26,577 bases of DNA, taken from assembly GCA_947505055.1 (NCBI GenBank), contig CANNLO010000024.1, positions 1-26,577 of the forward strand. Reading direction: 5' to 3'. Below are positions 15,286 through 24,311 of this stretch, one piece after another. The stretch is from Methylococcaceae bacterium (GTDB lineage Bacteria; Pseudomonadota; Gammaproteobacteria; Methylococcales; Methylomonadaceae). The position numbers were made by a program, and so were the translations under genes. The number at the start of each line of letters is the position of its first letter. Position 1 is the first letter of the stretch. The notes under the pieces were generated by a model. The model made no database searches and was not told where the DNA came from. It saw nothing but the letters and a program-made list of their open reading frames with translations.

Positions 15286-15595
15286 GGCTAAAAGCCGCAA
15301 TTGGTCTACTAAATAAACCAAACAAATCAATATAATGTGTTGATTTAGCAAATCAACCTTTAGCTCTAAAAATATTCCTATCCAAAGCCAGCTTTGGACT
15401 CCAAGCCGGAGTTCGAAGCTGGCTTTGAACAAGTTGCGATGAGTGACTGTGACCTGATTATATTTGAGTTACTCAATTTTCATTTCAAATGCAGTTTTAA
15501 TGGAAGAAAACTTTGTCTGATGAGCTACAGCCAGATATTTCATTAAATATTTTCGTGAATTTCGTGGACAAAACTACTGCGGAATATCATTTACT
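15286..15595. other. Intergenic region with hairpins, no gene seen
   Basis: The gap lies between convergent selO and the FliK-like gene. It holds a small 8-bp hairpin (GTTGATTT/AAATCAAC, 15339-15357) and a longer one described separately. The rest has no open frame or homology I can recognise. Confidence 0.6.
15381..15429. terminator. Long imperfect hairpin between convergent selO and FliK-like gene
   Basis: Two 22-base arms (15381-15402 and 15408-15429) around a 5-nt AAGCC loop pair with only three mismatches; the core CAAAGCCAGCTT/AAGCTGGCTTTG is perfect. It sits in the convergent gap, about 100 bp past selO and 165 bp past the FliK-like stop. There is no T run, so it may be a bidirectional stop, or a dispersed palindromic repeat. 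Confidence 0.45.
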
Positions 15596-17332
15596 CTAAG
15601 CCTTATCATCAAATAACTGTTTTCTGATCAATTGATACGTTGATTGTATTTTCTGAATATCATCCTGAGCATCCAGGTGCCCGGTTTTTAGCCCCGCCTC
15701 TTCAAGTTGATTTTTCAGGTAATCAAGATTGTGTTTAATGAGTTCAGCTGTTTTAACGCTTTGGCTTTTAAAATAAGTATTGATAACCTCATTTCTGTAA
15801 GAAACCAGGCAATGAATAGTGCCGAGTTCAGGCGGTGTAATAGTGATATTAACCGACCAGTCCTTATTGCCGGCGTATTGTGTATTTTCTTTATCCTGCT
15901 GGATTTCAACTCTGACCGATTCGGCTTGCTGTCTGTCCAGAAAGGGAATGTCGATGACCCAGACTTGCTTGGTAGTCTCTTCTTTAGGTAACGACACTAA
16001 TTGATCCAGGACTATTTTAGCAACGGTATTTTCGGTTTTTGTTTGCAAATTTTTGAGCAGATCCAATTCGACTGGATTCGGCAATCGCTCACTTTGAGCG
16101 GAAAGCTCCTGCTTTAAAGCGCCAATAAATTTTAGTAGATTAGCTTTAAAATCCTCCTGAGCTAACGGGGCTGTTTTGCTAGTCTCCGTTTGCGTTTCAA
16201 GGTTTAGCTTAAGCGCAGCTAATTCTGTAATGGAAAGTGGTTTGGGATGACTGGCCGCGATGTTTAGTAGCGGTTCTTTTTGGGTCAGATTTTGCAATAG
16301 ATTAATGGCTATGCGTTGAATGGAAAGTGGCAAGCTTTCACTTATTATTAGTTGAGGTAAAACTTTGATTAACTCAGCTTGTGCCGGTAACTTGGCTTCT
16401 AGAAATAGCCCGGAATTGGCCAACGCTTGTTTAAGTCCCTGACTGCTGATCAATTGTTCTTTGGGGGGCAGATTCTGGATGATTTGTGCTGCAATATCCT
16501 TTAATGCCTGGGGAACCGTTTCATTTTTCATGAGCTGCGGCAGATCTTTTATTAACTGATTCAAAAAAACGGGCGCGGCTTCATGTCGCGGTAGAAACTG
16601 TTTTACAAATTCGGCTATTTTTGCTTCTGAAACAACAGGATTAGTGCCGGGCGGTATTACCTTGAAGGCTGGCGTAGGCCCGGCTTTGATTACTTCAAGA
16701 TTTAGGTTTTGACCTGCTTTTAAATCTGAAGGCGCGTTAAGTAGTTGAGAGCGCTCAATTGTTATGAGTCCCGTTTGTTTAGGATTGGTTTCTGTCGTTG
16801 GTATTATGGTCGCAGTTGTAGTTGGTACGGTTACAAACTGTAGCTGGATTTTACTGCCGCTGATGCTGACTATTTTTGTGTCCAGGGCTTGATTGAGCGG
16901 CAAACTTGTCTTGGTGGCAAGATCCTTAACTACTGCGATAGCATTACTATCAGTCGCGCTCAACGGTTGTGCCAGTTCTTTGTTAACAGGGAGGGGCGAA
17001 TTTTCTAAGGTGCTTGAAAATAATTTTAAGCGCAAGTCAGGTGTCCGAGTATTTATTTCAGTCAACGGTGTGACAATTTTAAATTCTATGGTCGGCGCGA
17101 TTTGAGTGACCTGGATTTTTACAGCTTGTCCGGGATTTAGCGTAAGTGGTTGAGTGCTTTGTACCGAGATTTCTTTATTGCCCAGACTTAAGGTAATGGC
17201 ATTTTTAGTGGCTGTTATATCGGCACTGATGGTTTTAACATCCAACTGCTGACCGACACGAAGGTTTAACAGGTTTTCCAAGCTCCTGTTAGCGATGGGC
17301 ATTTGAGCATTGAGTAGTGAGTTAATGTCCAC
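15596..17332 (-). CDS. FliK-like protein with flagellar hook-length control C-terminal domain
   Basis: A 578-residue protein. The C-terminal part (about 430-545) carries the FliK C-terminal pattern: QVWVIDIPFLDRQQAE, WSVNITITPPELGTIHCLVSYR, then VKTAELIKHNLDYLKNQLEEAGL. In flagella this domain switches the export gate from hook to filament substrates. The long N-terminal part is Leu/Pro/Gln/Thr-rich, with beta-like blocks such as LNPGQAVKIQV near the start and the recurring NPG/AGQ theme, as in ruler-type proteins. No other flagellar gene is in the window, so it may be a FliK paralogue. It begins with GTG directly after the HDOD stop, on the same strand, so the two are one unit. Confidence 0.78.
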   Translation of the reverse strand: MDINSLLNAQMPIANRSLENLLNLRVGQQLDVKTISADITATKNAITLSLGNKEISVQSTQPLTLNPGQAVKIQVTQIAPTIEFKIVTPLTEINTRTPDLRLKLFSSTLENSPLPVNKELAQPLSATDSNAIAVVKDLATKTSLPLNQALDTKIVSISGSKIQLQFVTVPTTTATIIPTTETNPKQTGLITIERSQLLNAPSDLKAGQNLNLEVIKAGPTPAFKVIPPGTNPVVSEAKIAEFVKQFLPRHEAAPVFLNQLIKDLPQLMKNETVPQALKDIAAQIIQNLPPKEQLISSQGLKQALANSGLFLEAKLPAQAELIKVLPQLIISESLPLSIQRIAINLLQNLTQKEPLLNIAASHPKPLSITELAALKLNLETQTETSKTAPLAQEDFKANLLKFIGALKQELSAQSERLPNPVELDLLKNLQTKTENTVAKIVLDQLVSLPKEETTKQVWVIDIPFLDRQQAESVRVEIQQDKENTQYAGNKDWSVNITITPPELGTIHCLVSYRNEVINTYFKSQSVKTAELIKHNLDYLKNQLEEAGLKTGHLDAQDDIQKIQSTYQLIRKQLFDDKA

Positions 17333-18214
17333 TTAAGCCAGCATTTTCCGAATATGTTCAATTTCATCTTTCGCAGCATCGAGAATATTAATACTGTCGT
17401 CTATATTCAAATGTCCAGCCAGTTTTTTATAAGCCGGCAGTGAGTCAATCTTGGGGATTTTTTTGATGTCAACTTTACCAATATAACTGTGTAACTGAGA
17501 AATCATTACAATATCTGAATAACTGGAAGGACTGGGATCGTTACGAAACCAGTTTTCGGCATTAATCACTACATCTTCAAAATCCTTGGGAAAGTCCCAG
17601 CGCCGCACAATTTGCACTCCTATGTCAGAGCGCAACATCTTGACTGTTTCAACCAGATCTTTGGGATTGGCGATTACATCCGGGTGATTGTCAGCATAGG
17701 TTAAAATCGGCACGATACCAATATCATGGATCAAACCGGCCAGCATGGCTCGATCAGGATCAAATCCCGGTACTTTATGTGCAAAAACCGCGCTTATGGA
17801 AGCAATGTAACTGCTGTGCGTCCATAACTCGGTCATTTTTTGACGGATAAAAGCGGATTTAGCGTTAAAGACAGATTTCATTGCAAACGAGGTGATAATG
17901 TCTTGAGCCGACTTAAGACCCAATCGGGTCAAGGCTTCCGGGCAGCTTTCAATTTTTTTTCGGCCAATATAAAAAGGGCTGTTTGCGATTTGAATCAAGC
18001 GCGCGGTAATTGAAGGATCAATCTGGACGACGCGAGCGATAGAAGAAATGCTGGAATTATCGTCATTAATGGCGCGACGAATTTTAAAAGATACATCCGG
18101 GATAGTGGGTAAGACCAGATCATCGTTTTGCATATGCCGGTAACAATCTATTAAAAGTTTGTTTTTAGCGAGATTTGCAGCGCTTTGGTTCAGGTTGTTA
18201 ATGGTTTGGCTCAT
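17333..18214 (-). CDS. HDOD domain signalling protein
   Basis: A 293-residue protein with an HDOD domain over about residues 30-235: LPTIPDVSFKIRRAI, VQIDPSITARLIQIANSPFY, EALTRLGLKSAQDIITSFAMKSVF and MLAGLIHDIGIVPIL, followed by a helical tail. HDOD proteins are HD-superfamily relatives that usually lack the full metal site and act in signalling, often with chemotaxis, motility or c-di-GMP. The HD-like pair HD (in LIHDIG) is visible, but the other metal ligands are not convincing. The stop abuts the GTG of the FliK-like gene, which supports a motility-related role. It is divergent from prmB, with about 50 bp between the HDOD ATG and the longest prmB frame. Confidence 0.88.
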   Translation of the reverse strand: MSQTINNLNQSAANLAKNKLLIDCYRHMQNDDLVLPTIPDVSFKIRRAINDDNSSISSIARVVQIDPSITARLIQIANSPFYIGRKKIESCPEALTRLGLKSAQDIITSFAMKSVFNAKSAFIRQKMTELWTHSSYIASISAVFAHKVPGFDPDRAMLAGLIHDIGIVPILTYADNHPDVIANPKDLVETVKMLRSDIGVQIVRRWDFPKDFEDVVINAENWFRNDPSPSSYSDIVMISQLHSYIGKVDIKKIPKIDSLPAYKKLAGHLNIDDSINILDAAKDEIEHIRKMLA

Positions 18215-18310
18215 AGTTCGTTTATTTAATATTCAAACAAGCTGACAAGGTTTAGTTTAAAATCTGTGAACTCGTCGAACTGTATTGCAGTCATCATACT
18301 TTACCCAGCA

Positions 18311-19243
18311 ATGAAAACAACGTCTTCTGAAATTTTAACTACATTATCAACCCTTCGTGATTATATTCGCTGGGCCGCCAGCCGTTTTACCGAGGCGGAT
18401 GTGAGTTTTGGCCATGGTACGACCACCGCACTGGATGAAGCTGCGGCGCTGGTGTTACATACACTCCATCAGCCTTATAATCTGTCAGATACTTATCTGC
18501 AAAGCAAGTTAACGCTAAAAGAGAGGCAGGAGATTATTGATATGATCGACAGGCGTATCAATGAACGTATACCGGCGGCTTATTTAACCCATGAAGCTAT
18601 TTTTGCCGGTTTGTCTTTTTACGTTGATGAGCGGGTGTTGGTGCCAAGATCGCCAATTGCCGAATTAATCGAACAACGTTTTGCGCCGTGGGTTGAAGAA
18701 GAGCGAGTCGAACGCATCCTTGATTTATGTACTGGTAGCGCTTGTATTGCAATCGCTTGTGCTTATGCTTTTGGCGATGCCTATGTGGACGCCGTGGATT
18801 TATCGACTGAGGCCCTGGAAGTTGCCAGGCTGAATGTCGACAAACATCAATTAGCTGATGCGGTAACCTTGTATCAGTCTGATTTATTCGATGGCTTACC
18901 TCAAGTTCAATACGACATAATCGTCAGTAATCCTCCTTATGTATGCCTTGAAGAATGGACGCAATTACCCGTAGAATATCACGCTGAACCGGCTATGGGT
19001 TTCAAAGGCGGTGAATCCGGTTTGGATCTTGTATTGCGAATTTTGGTTGATGCCGACCGCTATCTGACCGAAGAAGGTATTTTAATTATTGAAGTCGGGA
19101 GCAGTGCAGAAACTTTGCAAAGCCGCTTTCCCGATGTCCCTTTTTACTGGCTTAATTTCGAGCGGGGTGGCGATGGCGTGTTCCTACTGACTGCGGAACA
19201 GGTCAGGCACTATAATGCATTATTTTTAACGGCTTTAGATTAA
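18311..19243 (+). CDS. prmB: 50S ribosomal protein L3 N5-glutamine methyltransferase
   Basis: PrmB methylates a glutamine of ribosomal protein L3 with SAM. I chose ATG 18311 (310 residues, equal to the E. coli length) over a GTG at 18266 that adds 15 residues unlike the family. The N-terminal helical part includes [16 protein letters not shown] and [14 protein letters not shown]. Motif I is [16 protein letters not shown] (136-151), AVDLSTEAL is the second strand, and SNPPYV (206-211) is the catalytic NPPY of the HemK/PrmA-type enzymes. The [13 protein letters not shown] block is typical of PrmB, distinguishing it from PrmC. It is followed by aroC after 2 bp, an order shared with other gammaproteobacteria. 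Confidence 0.94.
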   Translation: MKTTSSEILTTLSTLRDYIRWAASRFTEADVSFGHGTTTALDEAAALVLHTLHQPYNLSDTYLQSKLTLKERQEIIDMIDRRINERIPAAYLTHEAIFAGLSFYVDERVLVPRSPIAELIEQRFAPWVEEERVERILDLCTGSACIAIACAYAFGDAYVDAVDLSTEALEVARLNVDKHQLADAVTLYQSDLFDGLPQVQYDIIVSNPPYVCLEEWTQLPVEYHAEPAMGFKGGESGLDLVLRILVDADRYLTEEGILIIEVGSSAETLQSRFPDVPFYWLNFERGGDGVFLLTAEQVRHYNALFLTALD

Positions 19244-19245
19244 CT

Positions 19246-20334
19246 ATGTCTGGAAATTCAATAGGAAAATTATTTACCGTCACCTCTTTTGGTGAAAGTC
19301 ATGGTCCTGCCATAGGTTGTATCGTTGATGGCTGTCCTCCGGGCATGGCCCTGTCAGAGGCTGATTTGCAGGAAGATTTGGATCGCCGCAAGCCCGGCAC
19401 ATCCAGGCATACTACGCAACGGCGCGAAGCCGATGAGGTCAGAATTTTATCCGGTGTTTTTGAAGGCAAAACCACTGGAACGTCGATTGGTTTGTTAATT
19501 GAAAATACTGATCAACGTTCCAAAGATTATTCCAAAATTGCCGACACCTTCAGACCCGGCCATGCAGACTATACCTATCAGCAAAAATACGGCTTCAGGG
19601 ATTATCGCGGCGGCGGGCGTTCTTCAGCGCGTGAAACAGCGATGCGTGTTGCGGCAGGCGGCATCGCCAAAAAATATCTCAAGGAACAGGTGGGCATAGA
19701 AATACGCGGATATTTATCTCAGTTGGGGCCCATTAAAATTGAAAAAGTCGATTGGTCGATTATCGATAGCAATCCTTTTTTCTGTCCTGATGTGGATAAA
19801 ATCGATGAAATGGAAGCCTATATGGACGCCTTACGCAAGGAAGGTGAATCCATCGGTGCGCGAATTGAAGTTGTCGCCACCCTGGTTCCACCAGGTTTGG
19901 GTGAACCGGTTTTTGACCGGCTGGATGCGGATTTGGCTCATGCACTGATGAGCATTAATGCGGTAAAAGGCGTGGAAATCGGTGACGGTTTTGCTTGTGT
20001 TGATAGTAAAGGAACGCAGTTTCGCGATGAAATGACTCCCGAAGGTTTTTTAAGTAACCATGCGGGCGGTATTTTGGGTGGCATTTCCAGCGGCCAAACC
20101 ATCACGGCCAGTATTGCCTTAAAACCGACTTCCAGTTTACGGATTCCAGGTAGAAGTATTAATCAGCAAGGTGAAGCCATTGACGTAGTTACCGAAGGTC
20201 GTCACGATCCCTGTGTCGGCATACGCGCAACGCCAATTGCGGAAGCGATGATGGCGATAGTGTTAATGGATCATTTTTTACGGCACCGTGCGCAAAATGC
20301 AGGTGTTAGTTCAGGTTTACCTGTTTTGAGATGA
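19246..20334 (+). CDS. aroC: Chorismate synthase
   Basis: AroC converts 5-enolpyruvylshikimate 3-phosphate to chorismate with reduced FMN, the last step of the shikimate pathway, in the cytoplasm. The 362-residue protein has the family signatures: [21 protein letters not shown] (quoted in part; FGESHG at 15-20), [19 protein letters not shown] near 48-65, then [33 protein letters not shown] and a C-terminal [18 protein letters not shown]. All are complete. The start is 2 bp after the prmB stop, so the two are coupled, and a hairpin with a T run follows the stop. Confidence 0.98.
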   Translation: MSGNSIGKLFTVTSFGESHGPAIGCIVDGCPPGMALSEADLQEDLDRRKPGTSRHTTQRREADEVRILSGVFEGKTTGTSIGLLIENTDQRSKDYSKIADTFRPGHADYTYQQKYGFRDYRGGGRSSARETAMRVAAGGIAKKYLKEQVGIEIRGYLSQLGPIKIEKVDWSIIDSNPFFCPDVDKIDEMEAYMDALRKEGESIGARIEVVATLVPPGLGEPVFDRLDADLAHALMSINAVKGVEIGDGFACVDSKGTQFRDEMTPEGFLSNHAGGILGGISSGQTITASIALKPTSSLRIPGRSINQQGEAIDVVTEGRHDPCVGIRATPIAEAMMAIVLMDHFLRHRAQNAGVSSGLPVLR

Positions 20335-20353
20335 GTCTTTAGTTAGATTTAGT

Positions 20354-20377
20354 GTCGCTATCGCGACGAATTTTTTT
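20354..20377 (+). terminator. Intrinsic terminator after aroC
   Basis: GTCGC-TATC-GCGAC makes a 5-bp GC-rich stem with a 4-nt loop, followed by GAATTTTTTT. It starts 19 bp past the aroC stop, as expected for a Rho-independent terminator. The stem is short. Confidence 0.65.
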
Positions 20378-20411
20378 AATCGGGTTCTTGCACCCGAGGG
20401 TGAGATACTAT

Positions 20412-20490
20412 TCTTAGCGCGGCATCCCTGCCGCGCCCCTGCGGGCTAATCCTGTTAACAGCTTCGGTGCTGCGCGGTAAACGGGATTAA
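20412..20490. repeat. Cluster of palindromes (REP-like element)
   Basis: Two adjacent structures fill the gap between the aroC terminator and the MFS gene. GCGCGGC-ATCCCT-GCCGCGC (20417-20436) is a perfect 7-bp stem. Then TAATCCTGTTA (20447-20457) pairs imperfectly with TAAACGGGATTA (20478-20489), enclosing a small CAGC-TTCGGT-GCTG stem. The block is visibly more GC-rich than its surroundings and looks like a dispersed repetitive palindromic element. No second copy is in this window. Coding was not detected in this 301-bp gap, 20335-20635. Confidence 0.5.
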
Positions 20491-20635
20491 GGCTTTACTA
20501 CATAATATCAGTTAATCATTTCACTTGTTCCTATGCGCTGTGCCATAAATAATGCAAATACGGTACACAGCATCTTCTGCAAGGAACTCTCACGCAGCAG
20601 CGCATGGCAACTAGTGAGCTATACACTTAATTCAA

Positions 20636-21799
20636 ATGACTATTCCTTACTGGCGATTATCAGGTTTTTATTTTTTTTATTTTGCAACGGTAGGCGGTTT
20701 TATCCCTTACTGGAGTCTTTATTTAAAAGATAGTGGTTTCAATCCGGTTGAGATCGGAGAGCTTTCCGCACTGACCGCAGGTACACGGATTGTTGCTCCA
20801 ATATTGTGGGGCTGGATTGCCGATCGTACCGGAAAAAGTCTCCGCATTATCCGTATTGCGGCTTTTTTTACGACTTTATTGTTTGCCGGATTTTTATACG
20901 CGCACAGTTATGTCTGGTTTGCCTGGATAACGATAGGTTTTAGTTTTTTCTGGAATGCCGCTTTACCGCAATTTGAAGCGATTACTTTGGCCCATTTAAA
21001 AACCGAAACCCATCGTTACAGTCAGATAAGATTGTGGGGATCTATCGGTTTTATTGTGGCGGTTCTCGGCATAGGCTGGGCTTTAGACCATCAGCCGCCG
21101 GCGATACTTCCGGCAGTGATCAGTGGTTTGATGCTGTTAATCTGGTTAGTCAGCTTAACGGTGCCGATAACTCAAGCGTCCAAACAGGAGTCGCTCGCTG
21201 TCGGCATCTGGCATATTATCAAAAAGCCCCCTGTTTTAGCCTTTCTGGCGGTTAACATGCTGTTGCAGCTTGCTCATGCACCTTATTATGTTTTTTATTC
21301 GATCTATTTAAAACACTATGGCTATTCGGCCAGTCTGACTGGGTTTCTTTGGGCGCTAGGCGTTTTTGCCGAGATTATCTTGTTTATTTTTATGCGTCGA
21401 ATGTTAGCGCGTTTTTCGCTGCGAGCTATTTTACTGTTCAGTATTTTCCTGAGCGTAATTCGCTGGTTGCTTATTGCCTGGTATGTCGATTATTTCTGGA
21501 TGATGATTTTCGCCCAGGTGCTACATGCTGCAACCTTTGGAGGTGTTCATGTTGCGGCGATTCACCTGGTACATCATTATTTTGGCCAGCAACATCAGGG
21601 CAAAGGTCAGGCGCTATATAGCAGCCTGAGTTATGGTTTGGGTGGCATAGTGGGGAGTTATTACAGTGGGTATTACTGGGAATCCTTGGGTTCAACAATG
21701 ATTTACTCGTTGGCTGCAGTTTGTTGTGGACTGGCCTGGTTGATTGCTTATCTCTGGATAGGTCGGGAAAATTCTCAACAAAGAGCCGTGATGGGTTAA
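20636..21799 (+). CDS. MFS permease of the HcaT (3-phenylpropionate transporter-like) family
   Basis: A 387-residue, about 12-helix inner-membrane transporter. The start segment PYWRLSGFYFFYFATVGGFIPYWSLYLKD matches the HcaT/MFS_1-like pattern (quoted in part; GGFIPYWSLYLKD), with the loop 2-3 motif GWIADRTGKSLRIIR. Later blocks include RYSQIRLWGSIGFI, HAPYYVFYSIYLKHYGYS, LHAATFGGVHVAAIH and QALYSSLSYGLGGIVGS. HcaT itself is linked to phenylpropionate uptake in E. coli; many relatives have unknown substrates, and a substrate should not be assigned here. An aroC neighbour of this family is common in gammaproteobacteria. Start ATG at 20636 is the best fit. Confidence 0.88.
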   Translation: MTIPYWRLSGFYFFYFATVGGFIPYWSLYLKDSGFNPVEIGELSALTAGTRIVAPILWGWIADRTGKSLRIIRIAAFFTTLLFAGFLYAHSYVWFAWITIGFSFFWNAALPQFEAITLAHLKTETHRYSQIRLWGSIGFIVAVLGIGWALDHQPPAILPAVISGLMLLIWLVSLTVPITQASKQESLAVGIWHIIKKPPVLAFLAVNMLLQLAHAPYYVFYSIYLKHYGYSASLTGFLWALGVFAEIILFIFMRRMLARFSLRAILLFSIFLSVIRWLLIAWYVDYFWMMIFAQVLHAATFGGVHVAAIHLVHHYFGQQHQGKGQALYSSLSYGLGGIVGSYYSGYYWESLGSTMIYSLAAVCCGLAWLIAYLWIGRENSQQRAVMG

Positions 21800-21922
21800 A
21801 ATACGCGAAATAATTTTAGTACCGACTTCGCTCATAGCGTCTGCTGTTGGAAATTGTTCATTGCTAAAAAAATTCATCTCTTCAATGATGAATGCCTTGA
21901 TTTACTTTAATTGGAAAATAAT

Positions 21923-22537
21923 GTGTTTGAAATTATAAAAAGCGGTGGTTGGATGATGGTTCCAATTGTAATGTGTTCCATAACAGCCATGGCCATTATT
22001 GCGGAACGTTTCTGGTCTTTACGCAGAAAGAAAATCTTGCCCCCGGAACTGGTTGCCCAGGTATGGAAATTGGCTCATGAAAAAAAATTGGATGAGGTTG
22101 CTCTGAGGCACCTGAGATACAGTTCGCCTTTAGGTTGCATTTTGGCGGCGGGTCTTGCAAATAGCCATCATGGCAGAAAATTCATGAAAGAATGTATTGA
22201 AGAGGCCGGACGCAAAGTTGTTCATGATCTGGAGCTTTTTCTCAATACCTTGGGTACGATTGCTGCCATTGGCCCTTTGCTGGGTTTATTGGGAACCGTT
22301 TTCGGCATGATTGATATTTTTTCTTCGCTCATGTTACATGGCGCCGGAAATCCGGCAGCATTGGCGGGCGGTATTTCGGTAGCGTTGATTACTACCGCCT
22401 CAGGCTTGGCTGTTGCTATTCCCAGTTTGATTTTTCATCGCTACTTTGAAAGACTGGTCGATGAATACGTTGTTATCATGGAAGAGGAAGCTTTAAAACT
22501 GATCGATATTTTGCATGAAGACCGGAAAACTTCCTGA
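21923..22537 (+). CDS. exbB: ExbB/TolQ-type proton channel protein
   Basis: A 204-residue MotA/TolQ/ExbB family protein. I chose GTG 21923, which gives MFEIIKSGGWMMVPI, as in known ExbB proteins of this type, and has GGA at a good distance. A TTG at 21911 would add MENN. Three membrane segments are visible (about 11-28, 108-130, 143-165), with the family's TLGTIAAIGPLLGLLGTVFGMI and ALITTASGLAVAIPSL blocks (each within the family TM2/TM3 motifs). ExbB-ExbD uses the proton gradient to energise TonB, or here possibly another system. The stop overlaps the exbD start by 1 bp (TGATG), and lpxK follows, a common order in Pseudomonas-like genomes, where it lies next to lipid A synthesis genes. Confidence 0.94.
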   Translation: MFEIIKSGGWMMVPIVMCSITAMAIIAERFWSLRRKKILPPELVAQVWKLAHEKKLDEVALRHLRYSSPLGCILAAGLANSHHGRKFMKECIEEAGRKVVHDLELFLNTLGTIAAIGPLLGLLGTVFGMIDIFSSLMLHGAGNPAALAGGISVALITTASGLAVAIPSLIFHRYFERLVDEYVVIMEEEALKLIDILHEDRKTS

Positions 22538-22968
22538 TGAAATTTCAACGCAAAAAAAGAGAAAATGTCGATATTACCTTGATCTCTATGATCGATGTGC
22601 TTTTTGTGTTGTTGTTGTTTTTTATGGTGTCTACAACCTTTAATCAGCATACCGAAGTTAATATCAAGCTTCCCGAAGCCGATGGCACAGAACCCACTGA
22701 TCATCCCAAAACGGTTTCGCTGATTGTTGACGCAGAAGGGATTTATTCGTTGGCGAATGAGGACGGTTCAACGTATCGCTTGGCTGATCAAAGTAGGGAA
22801 GGCTTAAAACAAGAGTTAACTAAACTGCCCGAACAGTCCAAACAACTCCCTTTTATTATTAATGCCGATGACAAAACACCGACTAAAGCGGTAATAACCG
22901 CGCTGGATATTGCCAGTCAGGTCGGTTTTACGCACGCGACTTTTCAAACAGTACATCCTACTAATTAA
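22537..22968 (+). CDS. exbD: ExbD/TolR-type protein
   Basis: A 143-residue single-pass inner-membrane protein. A short basic N-terminal cytoplasmic part (KFQRKKREN) is followed by a membrane segment containing Asp20 (SMIDVLFVLLLFFMVST), the proton-carrying acid of the family. The periplasmic domain (about 45-143) has VNIKLPEA near its start and the LPFIINADDKTPTKAVITALD block. It pairs with ExbB to form the channel, and the 1-bp overlap with exbB fits equal expression. lpxK begins 2 bp after its stop. Confidence 0.94.
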   Translation: MKFQRKKRENVDITLISMIDVLFVLLLFFMVSTTFNQHTEVNIKLPEADGTEPTDHPKTVSLIVDAEGIYSLANEDGSTYRLADQSREGLKQELTKLPEQSKQLPFIINADDKTPTKAVITALDIASQVGFTHATFQTVHPTN

Positions 22969-22970
22969 CC

Positions 22971-23981
22971 ATGAAAAAAAATTTGACCCGATGGATGGTA
23001 GATGTTTGGTATAAAGATCCGTTTATTGGCGTTTTTTTAATGCCCTTGGGATTTTTATTTAGCGATGTTGTTAAATTTCGGAAGTTTTTGTACCGCGTGG
23101 GTGTTTTAAAAAAGCACACGTTGCCGGTTCCGGTGATCGTAATTGGCAACATTACAGTCGGCGGTACCGGTAAAACGCCCTTGATTATCTGGTTGGCTCA
23201 GTTTCTTAAAGAACAGGGATATAAGCCCGGAATTATCAGTAGAGGTTACGGTGGTCTGGCCGAAATCTGGCCGCAATGGATAGATGCAAACAGCACTGCG
23301 GAACAGGTTGGAGATGAAGCGATCCTAATAGCCCGGCAAACGGCATGTCCTATGGCTGTTGGACCTTTACGGGTAGATGCAGCCAAGTTATTACTTAAAC
23401 AGGCGGAGTGCGATGTCATTTTATCCGATGATGGTTTGCAACATTACGCTCTTATTAGAGATATTGAAATTGCCGTGATTGATGGCGAAAGACGTTTTGG
23501 TAACAGTTTTTGTTTGCCGGCCGGCCCATTGCGCGAACCCATAGAACGCTTACGGAGTGTTGATTTTATTGTCGTCAATGGAGAGAAATTAGAAGACAAC
23601 GAATATTCAATGCGCATCACTGGCACTATCGCCATCAATATGCTGACCGGAGAACAAAAGCCTTTACAGGAGTTTAACGGATTTCAGTGTCATGCTTTTG
23701 CCGGTATTGGCAATCCGGAGCGATTTTTCAAGCTTCTCGCATCTGCAGGTTTGCTTTGTCAAACTCATAGTTTTCCTGATCATTATAGATTTGAGCGTAA
23801 AGACATTTCGTTTTCAAAGGCCAATGTTAAACAGCCAGTCCCAGTTTTTATGACCGAAAAAGATGCCGTAAAATGTAGGGCGATTGCCGATAGTGAACAT
23901 TGGTATGTTCCGGTAACAGCGATTCCTGAAGCGGGGTTTGCGGCTCTGTTGCTTGAGAAACTAAATCACCTGAGCAGGTAG
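22971..23981 (+). CDS. lpxK: Tetraacyldisaccharide 4'-kinase
   Basis: LpxK phosphorylates the 4' position of the tetraacyldisaccharide-1-phosphate, giving lipid IVA, on the inner face of the inner membrane. The 336-residue protein has an N-terminal amphipathic/hydrophobic anchor (about 15-35), the P-loop GNITVGGTGKTP (59-70), RGYGG, the LSDDGLQHYAL block (151-161) and a C-terminal FMTEKDAVKCR region. Length and motifs are normal. It ends the exbB-exbD-lpxK operon. In many relatives kdsB and a small Trm112-like gene follow; here a transposase remnant begins 5 bp past the stop, so the distal operon has been lost or moved. Confidence 0.96.
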   Translation: MKKNLTRWMVDVWYKDPFIGVFLMPLGFLFSDVVKFRKFLYRVGVLKKHTLPVPVIVIGNITVGGTGKTPLIIWLAQFLKEQGYKPGIISRGYGGLAEIWPQWIDANSTAEQVGDEAILIARQTACPMAVGPLRVDAAKLLLKQAECDVILSDDGLQHYALIRDIEIAVIDGERRFGNSFCLPAGPLREPIERLRSVDFIVVNGEKLEDNEYSMRITGTIAINMLTGEQKPLQEFNGFQCHAFAGIGNPERFFKLLASAGLLCQTHSFPDHYRFERKDISFSKANVKQPVPVFMTEKDAVKCRAIADSEHWYVPVTAIPEAGFAALLLEKLNHLSR

Positions 23982-23986
23982 GGTTA

Positions 23987-24232
23987 CATTGGAGCATTGA
24001 AGATAGCTGCCATTACGTCATTGACTGGAACTACAACGAAGACCGTTGCCGCATTCGCACAGGACACGGTCCTGAGAACATTACCCAACTGCGCCGCTTC
24101 GCCATCTGCCTAATCAAATCCAAAGGGGCTGTCTGTGTGGCGCAAAAATTACGCGAATTAGTTCAAAATACCCGGCTAGTTTTTGATTACCTGAAGATGA
24201 CGAAAAATTCTTGCGCTGCGGGTTGCTCATGA
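23987..24232 (+). pseudogene. ISAs1-like transposase, C-terminal remnant
   Basis: An open frame of 81 codons that begins without a start directly after lpxK. It reads HWSIEDSCHYVIDWNYNED, then RCRIRTGHGPENITQLRRFA, and ends FDYLKMTKNSCAAGCS. The HW-IE...HYV-D...ED-R-R-GH-PEN--LRR-A pattern is that of the C terminus of ISAs1/H-repeat family transposases, including the catalytic Glu region. The N-terminal three quarters are absent, so it cannot be active. I cannot find inverted repeat ends. The remaining gap to 24311 holds only a TATAAT at 24276 that might serve the DUF2956 gene. Confidence 0.75.
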
Positions 24233-24311
24233 TGGGGAATAGAACAAATTTACCGAGATTGGAAGAGGCTTGAACTATAATCTGAACAGTTTTTTCAATT
24301 AAAATACGCTC

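Noticed and set aside
15596..18214. Evidence of a flagellar gene cluster
   Set aside because: Only one FliK-like gene and an HDOD gene are here. Without hook, rod or export genes I do not claim a cluster.
20533..20733. Plus-strand frame overlapping the MFS start
   Set aside because: It runs in a different frame through the real transporter N terminus, and its text has no recognisable pattern.
21692..21877. Minus-strand frame at the end of the MFS gene
   Set aside because: It overlaps the clear MFS C terminus, and no family or ribosome-binding site is seen.
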